A stretch of 64,000 bases of DNA, taken from NCBI GenBank assembly GCA_902651635.1, contig CACRSC010000017.1:95066-159065 (forward strand), in the 5' to 3' direction. Position 1 is the first letter of the stretch. Each line of letters begins with the position of its first letter. Under the pieces are notes generated by a model. The model was not told the DNA's origin. It saw only the letters and a program-made list of their open reading frames with translations, and did no database searches. This stretch comes from Mastigamoeba balamuthi (lineage: Eukaryota; Evosea; Mastigamoebida; Mastigamoebidae). This document shows positions 1-10,700 of this stretch, one piece after another. Both the position numbers and the translations under genes were made by a program.

Positions 1-94
1 GGGGGGAATAGTACCCAATGATGACTACCTCCAGAGAGTGCAGTCGGACATGCTCTACACACTTGCAGTACGTTGTTTTTGTTACATTAGCTCC

Positions 95-250
95 CCTATG
101 TGCTGCCGGCATATAATTATATGCCAGTGGCACATAACTATATGCCAGCAGCACATAATTATATGCTGGCACATACACTGTGCTGCCAGCATAGTTAATG
201 GCCGAGCTGTGCCACTGGCACATAGCCTGGCACATATGCCAGCACATATT
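95..250. repeat. Cluster of palindromic repeats
   Basis: A short motif of the type TATATGCCAG...GGCACATA recurs in direct and inverted orientation. It includes a perfect 18-bp palindrome at 108-125 (GGCATATAATTATATGCC). The cluster could fold into cruciforms. It lies in the low-GC left end of the window, next to transposon relics, and I see no gene in it. Confidence 0.6.
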
Positions 251-345
251 GCCTTTGTCACAAATCACTTGATTTGAAAAAATTCTGTGAAATCGTGCTT
301 CAAATGCATACAAGAGCTTCTGATAATAAGGGCATGTGCTATTCA

Positions 346-1219
346 TCAATTGTTACGATTTTGACCCTTTTGATGGGAATTCCTGCCCATCACAGACCCC
401 GGATGTTCCAGGACCTGATTGTACCTCTTCTGTATGCTGCTCTCTGCCTTCTGCAGCTCTGCTCTTCTCTCCTGGTACTCTCTCAGTGTCTGCACACTGG
501 TCTGGGGTGCTGTCACACAGTCGTACTTTGGCTCTATTAAGCACACATGCTTGATGAGGCTGAGCTTCTCCTTCTGTAGTGACAATTCATCCTCTCCCTC
601 TTCCACCTTTCTGTTCTCTGACGAGCTGTCCGAGCTTCCCTCCTGTTCGACCTGGCTGCCTATGCACAAGGCAGCTGTTCTCTGCCTGTCTTCTGCCGTT
701 TTCCCATAACGACCCTTGTCTCCTTCCAGCTGTGGTGCTTCCTCTTCATGGGCTGTCCTCGGCTGCTGTCCCTCATCCAGCATGCCCTTCATTGCTGCCT
801 CGGCCACTATGGCAGCAAACTGCCTGGACTGGCTAATGTGGCTTCACTCTCTCTTTGCTGCTCTCATAATTGTTAATAATGTGATTTGAATTGAATAGTG
901 TTCTCTATAAAATACCTGTACTCTCCACAACAAACTGGCGTTTCTTCTCTGCTGCTTTGGCCTGGCTCCAGGCAGCTGCCCTGTCTGCAACGAACAGAGC
1001 AGACCATCTACCTGATGTTGCGTTCCATTTCTCAGGGCAATGGTGACTGCTCATGTGCCCAGCCCTCTGCAGGTGATACTGCAACATGTAGTACCTGTCA
1101 CATGCACTGCAGCAGTATGCCTTGTGCTCCCAGGTAACATCTCTCTGATGTTGCCTGAATGTCATCTGTGCACAAGGCTCATCTGCTGCAGATTCCTGAG
1201 AACCTGCTTCCCTCTGCAT
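346..1219 (-). other. Coding-like segments of an unrecognised minus-strand gene
   Basis: Two open minus-strand stretches follow one another: about 1219-905 and 810-346. The first encodes a Cys/His-rich patch (CSAC, then spaced His residues ending HMSSHH) that loosely resembles a C2H2 zinc finger. The second is highly charged (Glu/Lys/Gln-rich) and could form a coiled coil. An intron between them is possible but no junction is convincing. Composition matches the repeat-rich left end rather than the GC-rich genes to the right, so this may be part of a mobile element or a decayed gene. I do not recognise the family. Confidence 0.25.
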
Positions 1220-1279
1220 TGCTGCTCACCTGTCTGTCCAGCTAGCACAGCACACAAATGATGTAAACTCTAAAACTAT

Positions 1280-1625
1280 CTGCCACTGAATCATAGACTT
1301 CTGCTACATGCCACTACACAGCCTCTGCTACACACTGTTGCAACTCAGCCTTTCGCTACATACCACTATGCATGGATTCACTACACCAATCCTCTGCTTC
1401 ATGCCACTACATGTTGATCTGCTATGCACTGCTACACAGTTCCTCTGCTACATACCACTACATATGGGTCTGCTACGTTCTGCTACACAGTTCCTCCACT
1501 ATGTGCCACTACATATGGGTCTGCAACATGCTGCTACACACATCCTCTGCTACATGCTGCTATGCACCTTCCACTACATACCACTATGCATTTCTGCTTT
1601 CACTTCAGTGCGTAGCAGAGGTCTG
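1280..1625. repeat. Degenerate tandem repeat (minisatellite-like)
   Basis: Units rich in CTGCTACAT, CCACTACATA and TGCTACACAG repeat with drift; two well-kept copies starting CCACTACATATGGGTCTG are about 51 bp apart (1455 and 1506). All frames read as low-complexity Tyr/His/Leu/Cys strings, which argues against a protein gene. Confidence 0.6.
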
Positions 1626-1989
1626 TGTAGCAGCATGTAGTGCACATGCTTTCACTACGGAACATTAACGTGATTGACGTGGACTGGAGTACACATGCAC
1701 CTCACAGGGACAGTGCACTCACTTTTCACCAGTGGAACTGTCTCGGTCAAGTGGTGGAAGCTGCTGCTAGATGTTATAGGAAGGTGATAGCTGGAGCAGC
1801 TGCAGGAGATCTGTCCAGAGCAGGCAGAGGACAATGACACCCAGAGTATGGGCCGTTCAGGCCTCTGTACAGTAGAAATCACTAACAACTGTTCCCTGTA
1901 CAGGCCAAGTTTCAGGCTTCATTATTTAGTCATTATCAAAAATAGCTCTCATAGATTTTGCACAGGAAAATCTGCTACAAGATTGGGGA
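1626..1989. other. Low-GC spacer without a recognisable gene
   Basis: This stretch lies between the tandem repeat and the Tc1/mariner relic. I see no coding, RNA or repeat feature in it. Part of it may be flank or terminal sequence of the transposon, but I could not find a matching inverted repeat by eye. Confidence 0.4.
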
Positions 1990-2510
1990 GATGTACGGTT
2001 TAGTGATGAGACAACACTTTGGCTGGGTGGATCAAAGGCAAAGCACTGCCAAGTATCTGGTCATCAATTTCTTATCAGGAAGGTGAAGTACCCCCAGAAG
2101 GTACAGGTTTGGGGATGCTTTTCTTCACATGGATTCGGAAAGCTGCATATTTTACAGGGAACCTGAATTCCGAAAAGATGTGTGACATCTATCAGAAAGC
2201 ACTTCTGCCATTCATCAGACAGAAAAATGACGAGGATCATGTTGAGTGGCTTCTTGCAGAGGACAATGATAGTAAGCATAGAAGTTGGTTGTACTGCCAA
2301 TGGAAGGATGACCATAATGTACATACTCTGCCCTGGCCAGCATGCAGCCCTGATTGTAATGGTATTGAAAATGTTTGAGCCATTCTGAAGGCCAGGGTTA
2401 GTAAGTCAAACCCTCGTTCTCTTACTTTCTTGGTTCACTGTATAAGAAATGAGTGGAGACAACTCTCAGTGGAGTTTGCCCAAAAGTTGGTAAACTCAAT
2501 GATATACTAA
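1990..2510 (+). mobile_element. Decayed Tc1/mariner-family transposase
   Basis: Translated segments match the catalytic half of a Tc1-like DDE transposase: a QVWG-type strand followed by FSSHG (2110-2150), an EDNDSKH motif near 2256-2280 (family form QDNDPKH, second catalytic Asp), and SPDCNGIEN at about 2346-2375 (family form SPDLNPIEN, third acidic residue). The reading frame changes between these pieces, and a TGA stands where the conserved Trp after IEN should be. The element is therefore an inactive relic of a plain DNA transposon. Terminal inverted repeats were not found by eye. Confidence 0.75.
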
Positions 2511-2639
2511 GATCAGTTTTTTTCTGGGTAAGCATATTGTAATAGGTGAAATGTATGGTAGAATTGAACATCATTTTAAAATAGAAAACAGTTGGTAGTG
2601 ATTTCTACTGTATTACAACCATCTTTCATACCACTTCTC

Positions 2640-4290
2640 AGACAACATAAAGAGGTTTGAGCTGCTGTCAGTCATTTGTGCCCAGATACTGGAGTTCATC
2701 CAAGGAGTGATTGCCAAGACAGCATCAAGGAACACATGCAATCCAGAGATATATGAAACCTGAATGCATACAGCCAGTACTCTGCACAGTCTAGCAGATG
2801 TCCAGCATCACAGGAGCACCAAGAACCTGGAGCACTTAATGGCAGCTAACACCATTGTCTCAGAGCCCAAGAAGGCAATGTGCAGCACTTTCCACTATAC
2901 AGTGTAGTGGAGGGTATCTGTGTCTATGCTGTTATTGATGTCATTAGCGGCTTTTTGAAGGGAAAAATGGTATGCATCAAGGATACACTACACAAAACCC
3001 CCACCAAGAAGCACAAGGACAAGCACAAGAATAAGAACAAGGGCTGCACTGGGCCGATCATCACTGTGATACCTTCCATCCCAGCTGGACAAAGACCTAG
3101 ACATCATGCCTCTCAGGAGAGCAGGTATGTAGCATTCTCTCCTTCCTTCTTTATTCCCACACCACACATTCTCTCTTGATGTTTTAGGTGCAGCACTGCA
3201 TCTTAGTGACAGTGAGCAATTTGAGGACGAGGAGAAGAAGGAGAAGGAGGAGAAGGTTGATGAGAAGATCACAGCAGAGGAATACAGGGGCACCTCACAT
3301 GCATCAGAGTCAAATGAGAAGCAGAGGAGGGCACTGCAGGAGAAGTAGCAGATCTTGGCCCTTATGAAGATGTTATGCAATCTCCTCAGTATTTTCACTG
3401 CTGAGTCCAGTGAGGAGCGTGCCCACCAGCCCTGCACCTTTGAAGAGGTCAGGGCTGGGTTCAAGGCCATGCAGATGCTGCTTGGTGGGACTCTGAACGA
3501 CCTCATTATAAGGTATGGAACCCTTTCCCTCCTTTCTCACTTGTTCTCTCTGCTATAATTCAAACTAATTTTTCCAGAATGAATGCCCTCATATGTACTG
3601 TTAAGGCAGGCATGCAGACCAGGGAGCTGATGCTCAGGAAGAAGCTCATGCTTAGCATTCCTGGTGCGCTTCCTTCCCTACCCTTCATTTTTCTTGTTTC
3701 TAACATTGTTTTTTTAATTTATCAAGTCCTGGAGCTGGAGAACCTCCCTGCAGACAGGGGGCCCTATACCACTGCTCTGTCTGCAATAATGACAAGGCCC
3801 CTTGTCTTGCAGATAGAGCAGTGGACCAAGATCAACTATCACCCCTGTCCATGCAGCACACTGAGTGGAGGTACGAACTCTTTCCCCTCTTTCTTCTTCT
3901 CTCTTATTACATTTCATCTGACTTTTCCTACAGGACAGACATAAGAGACCACTGTGATGATGTCATCCAGGCTGTCTGGCCATCAGAGTTCCAGACACTA
4001 TTCGTGGCACACCCCTTGATGAGGAAGGGGGTGTATGAGTACATCCAGACCATCTGGTGGAACTACCACAGCAACACATCATGTGTTTCCTTTTCTTTCA
4101 TCATTTACTAACAGAAAAGCTCAATAGGCGTGGAAGGACCAGCTTCAAGGGCACTGAGTCTGCAGCACCAAAGGCCAAGAGGCCAAGAAGAACACACCAC
4201 CCTGATTCCGTACTTCAGGCCCTCCACAAGCTGAATGGGGACGCAGGTGCCTCTCAGACCTCTGAGGCACCTGCTGGTTCATAGTTACTC
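2640..4290 (+). pseudogene. Unrecognised multi-intron gene, probably decayed
   Basis: Short introns of 63-65 nt with textbook ends interrupt an open frame: 3125-3187, 3513-3577, 3664-3726 and 3871-3933 (gtatgt, gtatgg, gtgcgc, gtacga donors; pyrimidine-rich ...cag or ...aag ends). A less certain one ends at 4114. The exons encode a lysine-rich segment (about 2990-3050), an acidic Glu/Lys segment (about 3190-3340), then a region with conserved-looking aromatic and hydrophobic spacing. At least one in-frame TAG (about 3346) and frame breaks before 2880 suggest decay, unless a further intron was missed. I do not recognise the family. It sits between Tc1 and piggyBac relics and may be an accessory gene of one of them. 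Confidence 0.4.
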
Positions 4291-4329
4291 TCTTTTCAAG
4301 CACCTGCTGGTCCTCAGTGATCTCTCTCC

Positions 4330-4900
4330 CTACTCTTTCCACTCAAACGTGCATTTCATGGCTCTTATATACATGGGCACTAAGAAGCACATTAAGGGTC
4401 TTCACACATACTTTGACCCCCAGTTCCGTGATGACGTTATCAAGAACCTGTGCTCTAAGACCTGGTTCATTCAGCTGTTTCACTTCCTTTGCATCATTTA
4501 ACATAGCAACATCCTGCAGCAGGAAGATTCTCTTGCTTCAAAGTACAAGGTCAGCACGTGGTTCACACAGTGCTCAGACTGTGCTCTTGCTTTATCGATT
4601 TCTAACCAGAACCTGTTCATTGACAAGGGCATAACAACAAATATGTCATCACATTGTCCTATCAGGCAGTTCAGGCCTGCAAAGCCCAGTAGATGGCAAG
4701 AAATGGGTGCTGGTTGATGCACTGGAAGTTGTGCTGATCATGAAGCTGTATAGTGGGATGTGGTATCAGTAATACATTTAGACTGGTCTTACAACAGAAG
4801 TTGTTATGAAGCTGCTGACTAAGCTCAGCATGTTGTATACAGATAACTTCTATGAATCAATTCCTCATGCTTACTGGATTATGTTATTATGTACATGATC
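4330..4900 (+). mobile_element. Decayed piggyBac-like transposase
   Basis: Motifs of the piggyBac transposase core occur in the expected order across shifting frames: MGTKKH at 4373 (family: MGxxKxP), NLFIDKGI at about 4611-4634 (family: DEGM, first catalytic Asp region), RQFRPAKPSRW at about 4664-4695 (family: xxYMPxKPxxWG), and YTDNFYES at about 4836-4860 (family: YTDNFYTS, second catalytic Asp). Several stops and frame changes separate them, so the copy is inactive. The TTAA target duplications and terminal repeats typical of the family were not located. Confidence 0.7.
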
Positions 4901-6074
4901 TGCAACAGAATGCTCAATTACTGCAGTTATTAATACCACAGTACTTCAAATTCGAGACTGGCTTAGCAATAACTATATAAGGACTTTGAGAGCATGAACA
5001 TGCCTTAGTGACAGCTATAACTGCAGGAACAGGAACAAGAAAGAGACGCATTCCAGTGATAATAGTTACATTCTATCTCTCTCAGCTCCTGCTGCAACCC
5101 AAGCAGCACCTCTAACTCACTTCCTCATGTGTGATCTCCAATTTCCAAGCTTACTACATGCTAACTAAGAGCAAGAGTAAGGAAAACATACATGCATAGT
5201 ACACAGTCCACAACACATAGGCAAACTGAATATCAGCTTTCCCCTGAAAAGGAAAAGGTGCACTTTTATGCAGGACCCATAGGCACTGGCAGTTTTCCAC
5301 TCAGTACTGCTCGGGAAGAGATGTGTAGAGGTGATCAAATTCTTGTGCTGAAAATCGCCCCAAGATGTGCATTGTATCTTAGCTGGATGCATGACTTTAT
5401 GTACCACTCTGTTTGGGATATTCTTATAATCATGTTCTTACTTGATCATCCTTCTATGAAACATTATTTTCATCAAAGATCAGAGTGTAAAATTCTTAAA
5501 TTTCACTGTTTCTGAAAGGTGATTATCTATAAAGCAGTAATTTGCTCTTGTATAAAATAGCAATATTAGAAATAAACCTCAAATGAGTCACTGAAAAGGT
5601 GCTCTCTGACAGGAGCTCATCCCTTGTATTTCATATCACTGAAAGTGGCCTTGAGTTTGATTATGGTACAGAGACAGAGTGGTTTTAATGTACTAAATTG
5701 AAGTGGTATGAAAGACTCAGATTGATGCACTCTTGCTGAAGAGGAGAATGCACATGCTGCATCAGCCTCACATTGTTCATTGATGCATACAGCAGCATCA
5801 GTGGTGATTGCTATCATCTCTTGTATCACACATATTTGTGTTTTTAAACATGGAATTCGAGTATCAAAATCCTTGTGATTCAACCAGATACTGAAGTGTA
5901 TCTTATTTTTCAAATATAAACTTCTTTTTCTTCTGCTTTCACATTTCCCTTCTGCTTCCATTCAGAAGCCTATCTATCTAATTATTGACTAATTTGATGA
6001 TTGGAGGGTAAGAAGAAGAAGTGAAATCAATCAATCCGAATCTGTTATTGATCTCTCGGAGAGAGATAAAAGTT
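4901..6074. other. Low-GC stretch without a supported gene
   Basis: AT-rich sequence with only short open stretches. A minus-strand open frame at 5617-5961 (114 codons) has no recognisable motif, lacks the codon bias of the GC-rich genes and is not called. The left part may be remains of the piggyBac-like element. No RNA gene is seen until the tRNA at 6075. Confidence 0.4.
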
Positions 6075-6146
6075 TGGTCCCGCTCAGATTCGAACTGAGA
6101 TCAAGAGATCCAGAGTCTCCTATACTAACCCTTATACTACGGAACC
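6075..6146 (-). tRNA. tRNA-Gln (anticodon CUG)
   Basis: The 72-nt minus-strand sequence folds as a full cloverleaf. The acceptor stem is GGTTCCG/CGGGACC with one U-G pair and an unpaired A (discriminator) at 6075. The D-arm stem is GTAT/GTAT-type with an AAGGGTTA loop. The anticodon stem is GGAGA/TCTCT with loop CTCTGGA (anticodon CTG), the variable loop is TGAT, and the T-arm is CTCAG-TTCGAAT-CTGAG. The GGUUCC start is usual for eukaryotic tRNA-Gln. There is no intron. An oligo-T run (6071-6068 on the minus strand) just downstream can terminate RNA polymerase III. CCA is not encoded, as expected for a nuclear eukaryotic tRNA gene. Confidence 0.94.
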
Positions 6147-6644
6147 CTTTTCAATTCAATGAACTGAAAAATATATTTAATATAATGAATAAGTCGGTTA
6201 CTATTGTTGTTCCCTTGGAGCATACAAGATGCGATTCTGGCATCAATTATGCTTAGACTTCGGATAGTTTCTACATAGGCTACAGCAAGCAGGGTGCGGC
6301 ATCGTCAACCCCCCCACCTCCAACACGGACGGCGCAGTCCTGAACCAGTGCGGCAATGGGCAGTCCAGGCATTGGTCTATTCTCGGCATACCTAGCAATT
6401 GATAACAATGATATTCCACTATTCGAACACCTCACTGGCCTTTGGACCTCCGAACTCCGAGCGCAAATAACTTTCATCATGGCTGCGGCCTGCATGTTGC
6501 GCGCGAGCACTCGCCGAGCATGTTGAACTCTTCGAGGCGAGAATGACGGAAGCTGGCCCTTCCGCATAAGCCCTCGATTCCGCACTTTCCCCACAATAGC
6601 CAAACCAGATTGCGTGGATTCAGTTCTTAATTCGGTGCAGAGTC
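6147..6644. other. Junction between low-GC and GC-rich sequence; upstream region of the SH2 gene
   Basis: The first 100 bases (to about 6245) are very AT-rich. From about 6280 on, composition rises to that of the gene-rich part. A minus-strand open frame at 6280-6603 (107 codons) has no recognisable domain and is not called. The right end presumably carries the promoter of the SH2 gene. Confidence 0.4.
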
Positions 6645-7507
6645 ATGAAGGCATTCAAGCAGTGGCTGCGTCCCCGCTCCAACGAGGTGCGACTGATGCA
6701 GCACGACGACGACCAGGAGTACACGAGCCCGGTGCATGCGCAGAGGCAGAAGCAGCAGCAGCTGGAGCTCACGGAAATCCCGCGGGCACTGTCGCCAGAT
6801 CCGGAGGTCTTCTCTGAATGGCGGGCCCACTTCGGCGAGTGTGCCAGGGTGGCGTGGGCCGACGCGGTGCCAGTGCTCTGCGCCATCTTTCGCGTCGAGG
6901 GCATCGCCGCCTCCGTTCAGACGCTTCTGAGTGCGTCCCGCCGCGGTTTTTTCCCCAATTCGGACCGTTCGCGGGGTTTCCGTTCTCGTTTCACATCCCT
7001 CTTCCATCGCAGCGCACAAGAGCCTTGTGACGGAGGACAGCTTGGCTGGCTTCATCGCCAAGTTCGGGCCGTTGAACGCCGCGGATCCGTCCGCTCCGGT
7101 CCGCAAGGTGCCCCCGTTGTTCCTCGGTGGTTTCCTGACGGACTGACCTCTTCGTATCCAAGGCGGAGGAGCTGCTCCAGCAGAGCTGGTTCCACGGGGA
7201 CATCGACCAGCACATGGCGGCGGAGCTGCTGTTGCAGAAGGGGGTGCCGGGGATGTTCCTTGTCCGCTACAGCGGGACGCATTTCGACGTTTTCACGCTG
7301 AGTCACCTCGTCAAGGGGAAAGGGTGCTGCGCCGTGATCCACAGGCGGATTCCCAACACGCACTTGGGTCTGCTGTACAGCGGCAAGTACTACGCGAGCA
7401 TGGTACAGATCGTTGCGAGCTGCCGCGAGGGCCTCGGCCTGAGCGAGGGGGTTGCAAGAGAGGGCTACCCGTCGTACTCTCACCCCGGATTGCTTGACCG
7501 GTGTTGA
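6645..7507 (+). CDS. SH2-domain protein
   Basis: Binds phosphotyrosine-containing partners in signalling, by family. Three exons: 6645-6930, 7013-7107, 7163-7507 (introns of 82 and 55 nt, GT...CAG and GT...CAAG), giving 241 residues. The third exon is an SH2 domain: WFHG at residues 136-139 and the FLVRYS strand at 159-164 with the invariant phosphotyrosine-binding Arg162. The N-terminal 125 residues include a helical region and an FGPLN segment of a kind seen before SH2 domains in amoebozoan proteins. No kinase, SH3 or STAT DNA-binding domain is present. The start is the first Met of an open frame that follows AT-richer sequence. Domain call is secure; partner and pathway are unknown. Confidence 0.85.
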
Positions 7508-7770
7508 TGATGATACGAAAGAGGGCATTGCGGCGCACATTGTACATGTATGTCAACAAAGCTGTTTAACTTGCTGAGTGCAGAGGTGCGATAGTGCAGG
7601 AGAGATATTGCGGCAGATACCCAGAATATGAGATGATGTCAGATCACACGTCATCTCTTAATCAAAGAGCCTACCGGCCACCCCCATCAACCTTCCACCT
7701 TCGCGCGGCGCCTCCGAGACCTCCCCTGCCACCCCCCACCCACCCTGCCTCGTATAGGTCCCCGCGCGCC
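7508..7770 (+). promoter_or_regulatory. Upstream region of exportin-6 with a GATATTGCGG element
   Basis: The element at 7604-7613 resembles AATATC/GCGG motifs seen before several other genes here (31408, 53479, 54164, 56456). Its role as a promoter element is an inference from recurrence only. Confidence 0.25.
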
Positions 7771-10700
7771 ATGGCCGAACTCTCCTCCCTGCTGCAGCGC
7801 CTGTACGACCCGCTGCGCATCCCCCCTGACGACAAACGCGCCATCGGTGCCCTCACCCCCCACCTCCACTTGCTCCCGGCGGTCCCCTCACGCTCCGCCC
7901 CCTCCGAACGCCGCGCCCCTCCCCCGCCGCCGCAGAGACGCGCCTCGCGCAGATCAAGCTGCAGCCGGGCGCCTGGGCGCTGGCGCGGGACCAGATCGTA
8001 TCCTCCAACGACCCGTACGGCCGCCCTGCCCGCCCGGAGGCCCTTATCCTCCCCCGCCGCTATTCCAATAACGCCGCTCGGCTCCCGCGGCGGGCGCCCG
8101 CGCGCGCAGGTACGTGCTCTGGTACTGCCTCAGCGTGCTGGAGTTCTGGGTCGAGTTCCGCGCGCACGAGATAGCCGCGCCTGACCGCGACAGCCTGCGC
8201 TCGTTCCTGTACCAGGCGCTCCTCGACAAATTCCAAGCGCGTTGCCGTTCTACGCGTCCCCCCGCTTTATCTCCCCCGCTGACGTTAAACGCGACACGTG
8301 GGCGTGCGTGCGCGCGCGCCGGAGCAGTCCCTCGCGCCGTTCCTGGCGACGAAGCTCGTGAAGGTGACGGCGGTGATGGGCAAGTCCGAGTGGCAGTCGC
8401 GCCCGGCGGGCAGTTTCCTCACCGAGGTCCTGGCGCTCGCGAGGGACCCGCGCGGGTGCACGTCCGGCGTCAGGCTGCTCAAGGTCGTCTCGGAGGAGTT
8501 CGTCACCACGCGCGACGACGCACTCGAGGCGCTCAAGAGCGCTCTGCGCGAGCACCTCCAACAAAATCTCCCGTCGATATTCCGTGAGTTTCAATTCCCC
8601 GGCAATTTTCCCGGGAAATCTAAACGATATTTCCGTCCAATTCCTAGAATTCCTCGAGTCTGCCCTCATCGCGGTCTCGCAGGGAGCAGGAGCGCCCCAG
8701 AACATAGCCACTGAGGTCTTCGGTGCCTTACATCCATCCCTTCTGCTGCTTGTATGCAAACGCGATGACGTAATTAACGAGACCTCTGGCAGAGTGCGTC
8801 GTTCAATACCTCAGCTGGGCGCCGCTCGAGGCTCTTCCCACGTCGCTGCTCTCTGCCATCCTGGCGTCTGTGCGAGACGCGGGGCCGAGCGGCTCCGCGG
8901 CGCTCGACTGCATCAACGAGGTTCTCTCGAAGCAGCTCATCCCTGTCTCTGCTGTGCCCTTCTTCCTCCCCATCTTCCAGCAGGTGCAAACCCAATCGCA
9001 GCCCCCGCTTGCCTTTGTGCCCTTCTGTTCCTCACGCACAGATTGCGGTGTCAAAAGGCGCTTGCGATGCTGCAGGCTATCACGCAGGCCCCGCGCGAGG
9101 CGCTCGAGGGGCTCGAGTCGAACGGGTTCATGCAAAAGTTCACGCACCTGATCTCGCTGCTGCTCGTGCGGCACCTCAGGCGCGTCGCGGGGCCCGCCGA
9201 CTGCCCCGACAACGCCGTCGTCTTCCCGGTGGTGGAGTTCCTGGCCCAGGTGCTCCGCTACACCATCGTGCAGCCCTCGCCCGCTGGCCAGCTCGCGTGC
9301 CTCGAGATCTGGGAGGCCTTCCTCGACAACCTCGTCGCGGAGCTGCACGACGACGAGTGCGACACGGCCAGCGGGGCCTCGAGGCGCGCCTCGCAGTGGG
9401 TCGGCGTCCTGCAGGAGGTCCAGCTGCAGGTCCTCCAGCTCGCGCTGTGGTCCTCCAACGCGGCGTCGCTGCACACGCTCGACGACGTGACGCCGACCGA
9501 CGACCAGGGCGAGTCCGAGCTCGGCATCTACATCACCGCGTGCCTCGACGTCGTCGCGCTGGCCGTCGAGGCCGCCAACACTGACAAGGCCCTCGAGGAG
9601 CTCGCGAGGGCGCTCGGCTCGCTGGCGAGCACGTGCACCAGCGTCGCGGAGCCGCCGCTCGAGGCAGCGCGCGACGCCGCGACGCTCCTCGACCTCGCGG
9701 GGCGTTGCTCGGTGCTGTACACGGGCGACAACCTCAACCCCAGAGCGTCGGTCGGCCACGCGCTCGTCTCGACGGCGCTGACGATGACCGAGTGGGCCAA
9801 CTCGTGCCGGCTGAACACGAGGGGCCGCCAGCACCTGCTCGCGCACACCCTGATCGTCGCGGCTCTGCCGTCGTTCCGCAGGTGGCTCAGCGAGTGCTGC
9901 CTCGCGGACGCCAACGTTGGCGGGCCACTGGCGCTGCGCTGGCTCTCGGTGTCGCTGTCCACCATCGGGTCGGGGTGCCAGCAGGAGCTTGTGCACGCCG
10001 CCGCCTCGGCGCTGCGGGCGCTCTGCCAGGATGTGCGCCTGCCGCAGCTGCTCGCCAACCCGCAGTTCACGGCGGCGATTTCTCCCGAGGCCCATAACGT
10101 CTTCCAGACTCTGCCGCTCTCGGCACAGGTCCGTCGCTCGCCCATAAGTGCTTTCTGCTGTCCTGTTTGTTCATGTCTTGTCATCCCCCATCCAACTATG
10201 AGATTAGCATTTTACTTAACAGGCGATTTGATCACCATAGCGTGCCGTTTGTGACTCTGTGGTTTCATGAATCGCCAACATTAACTCTTATTTTGCTCCC
10301 GTTGGGTTCTTGCTCTCGCTTTGCTGCACGATTTTGAAGAAGATTTTCTGCCGCAGACCAAGGTGTACGTCAGCCTTGTCCTGGCCCTCGTGCTACCGAT
10401 CCCGAAGCTCAACGCGGAGCAGCAGGCAAGTCTTGTCCCTACACTACGCGCGCTCAATGCCCTTGCAGCAATACGAGGCGAGGAAGCAGCAATGCGTAGC
10501 TTTTATGCGCGGTGTGATCGCCCCGTTTGCCGCCGTCATGGCCTCTGCCCAGCCGCACACCGCTCAAGGTATGTGACGATACCCGCGACTGCCCTCGGTG
10601 CTCACGTAAGGATGTGCAGTGATGGACAAGGCCGTTGAGCTGCTCCAGATACTTTCGCAGGTGGCCCGTTCCGTTGCCTCTGAGGGCACGCTGGCGAAGC

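Noticed and set aside
1280-1625. CRISPR-like spaced repeats
   Set aside because: Units drift strongly, have no constant spacer size and sit in a eukaryotic repeat region.
6280-6603. 107-codon minus-strand open frame before the SH2 gene
   Set aside because: No recognisable domain, sits in a transition zone of composition and in the presumed promoter.
8230-8340. Possible sequencing error or frameshift in exportin-6
   Set aside because: Frame changes between LLDK and the LAPFLATKLVK block, but family alignment shows an intron would suffice; not enough evidence to call an error.
8803-10095. Long minus-strand open frame (430 codons) opposite exportin-6
   Set aside because: Mirror of a GC-rich coding strand; Arg/Val/Glu-rich with no motif, while the plus strand encodes a conserved exportin-6.
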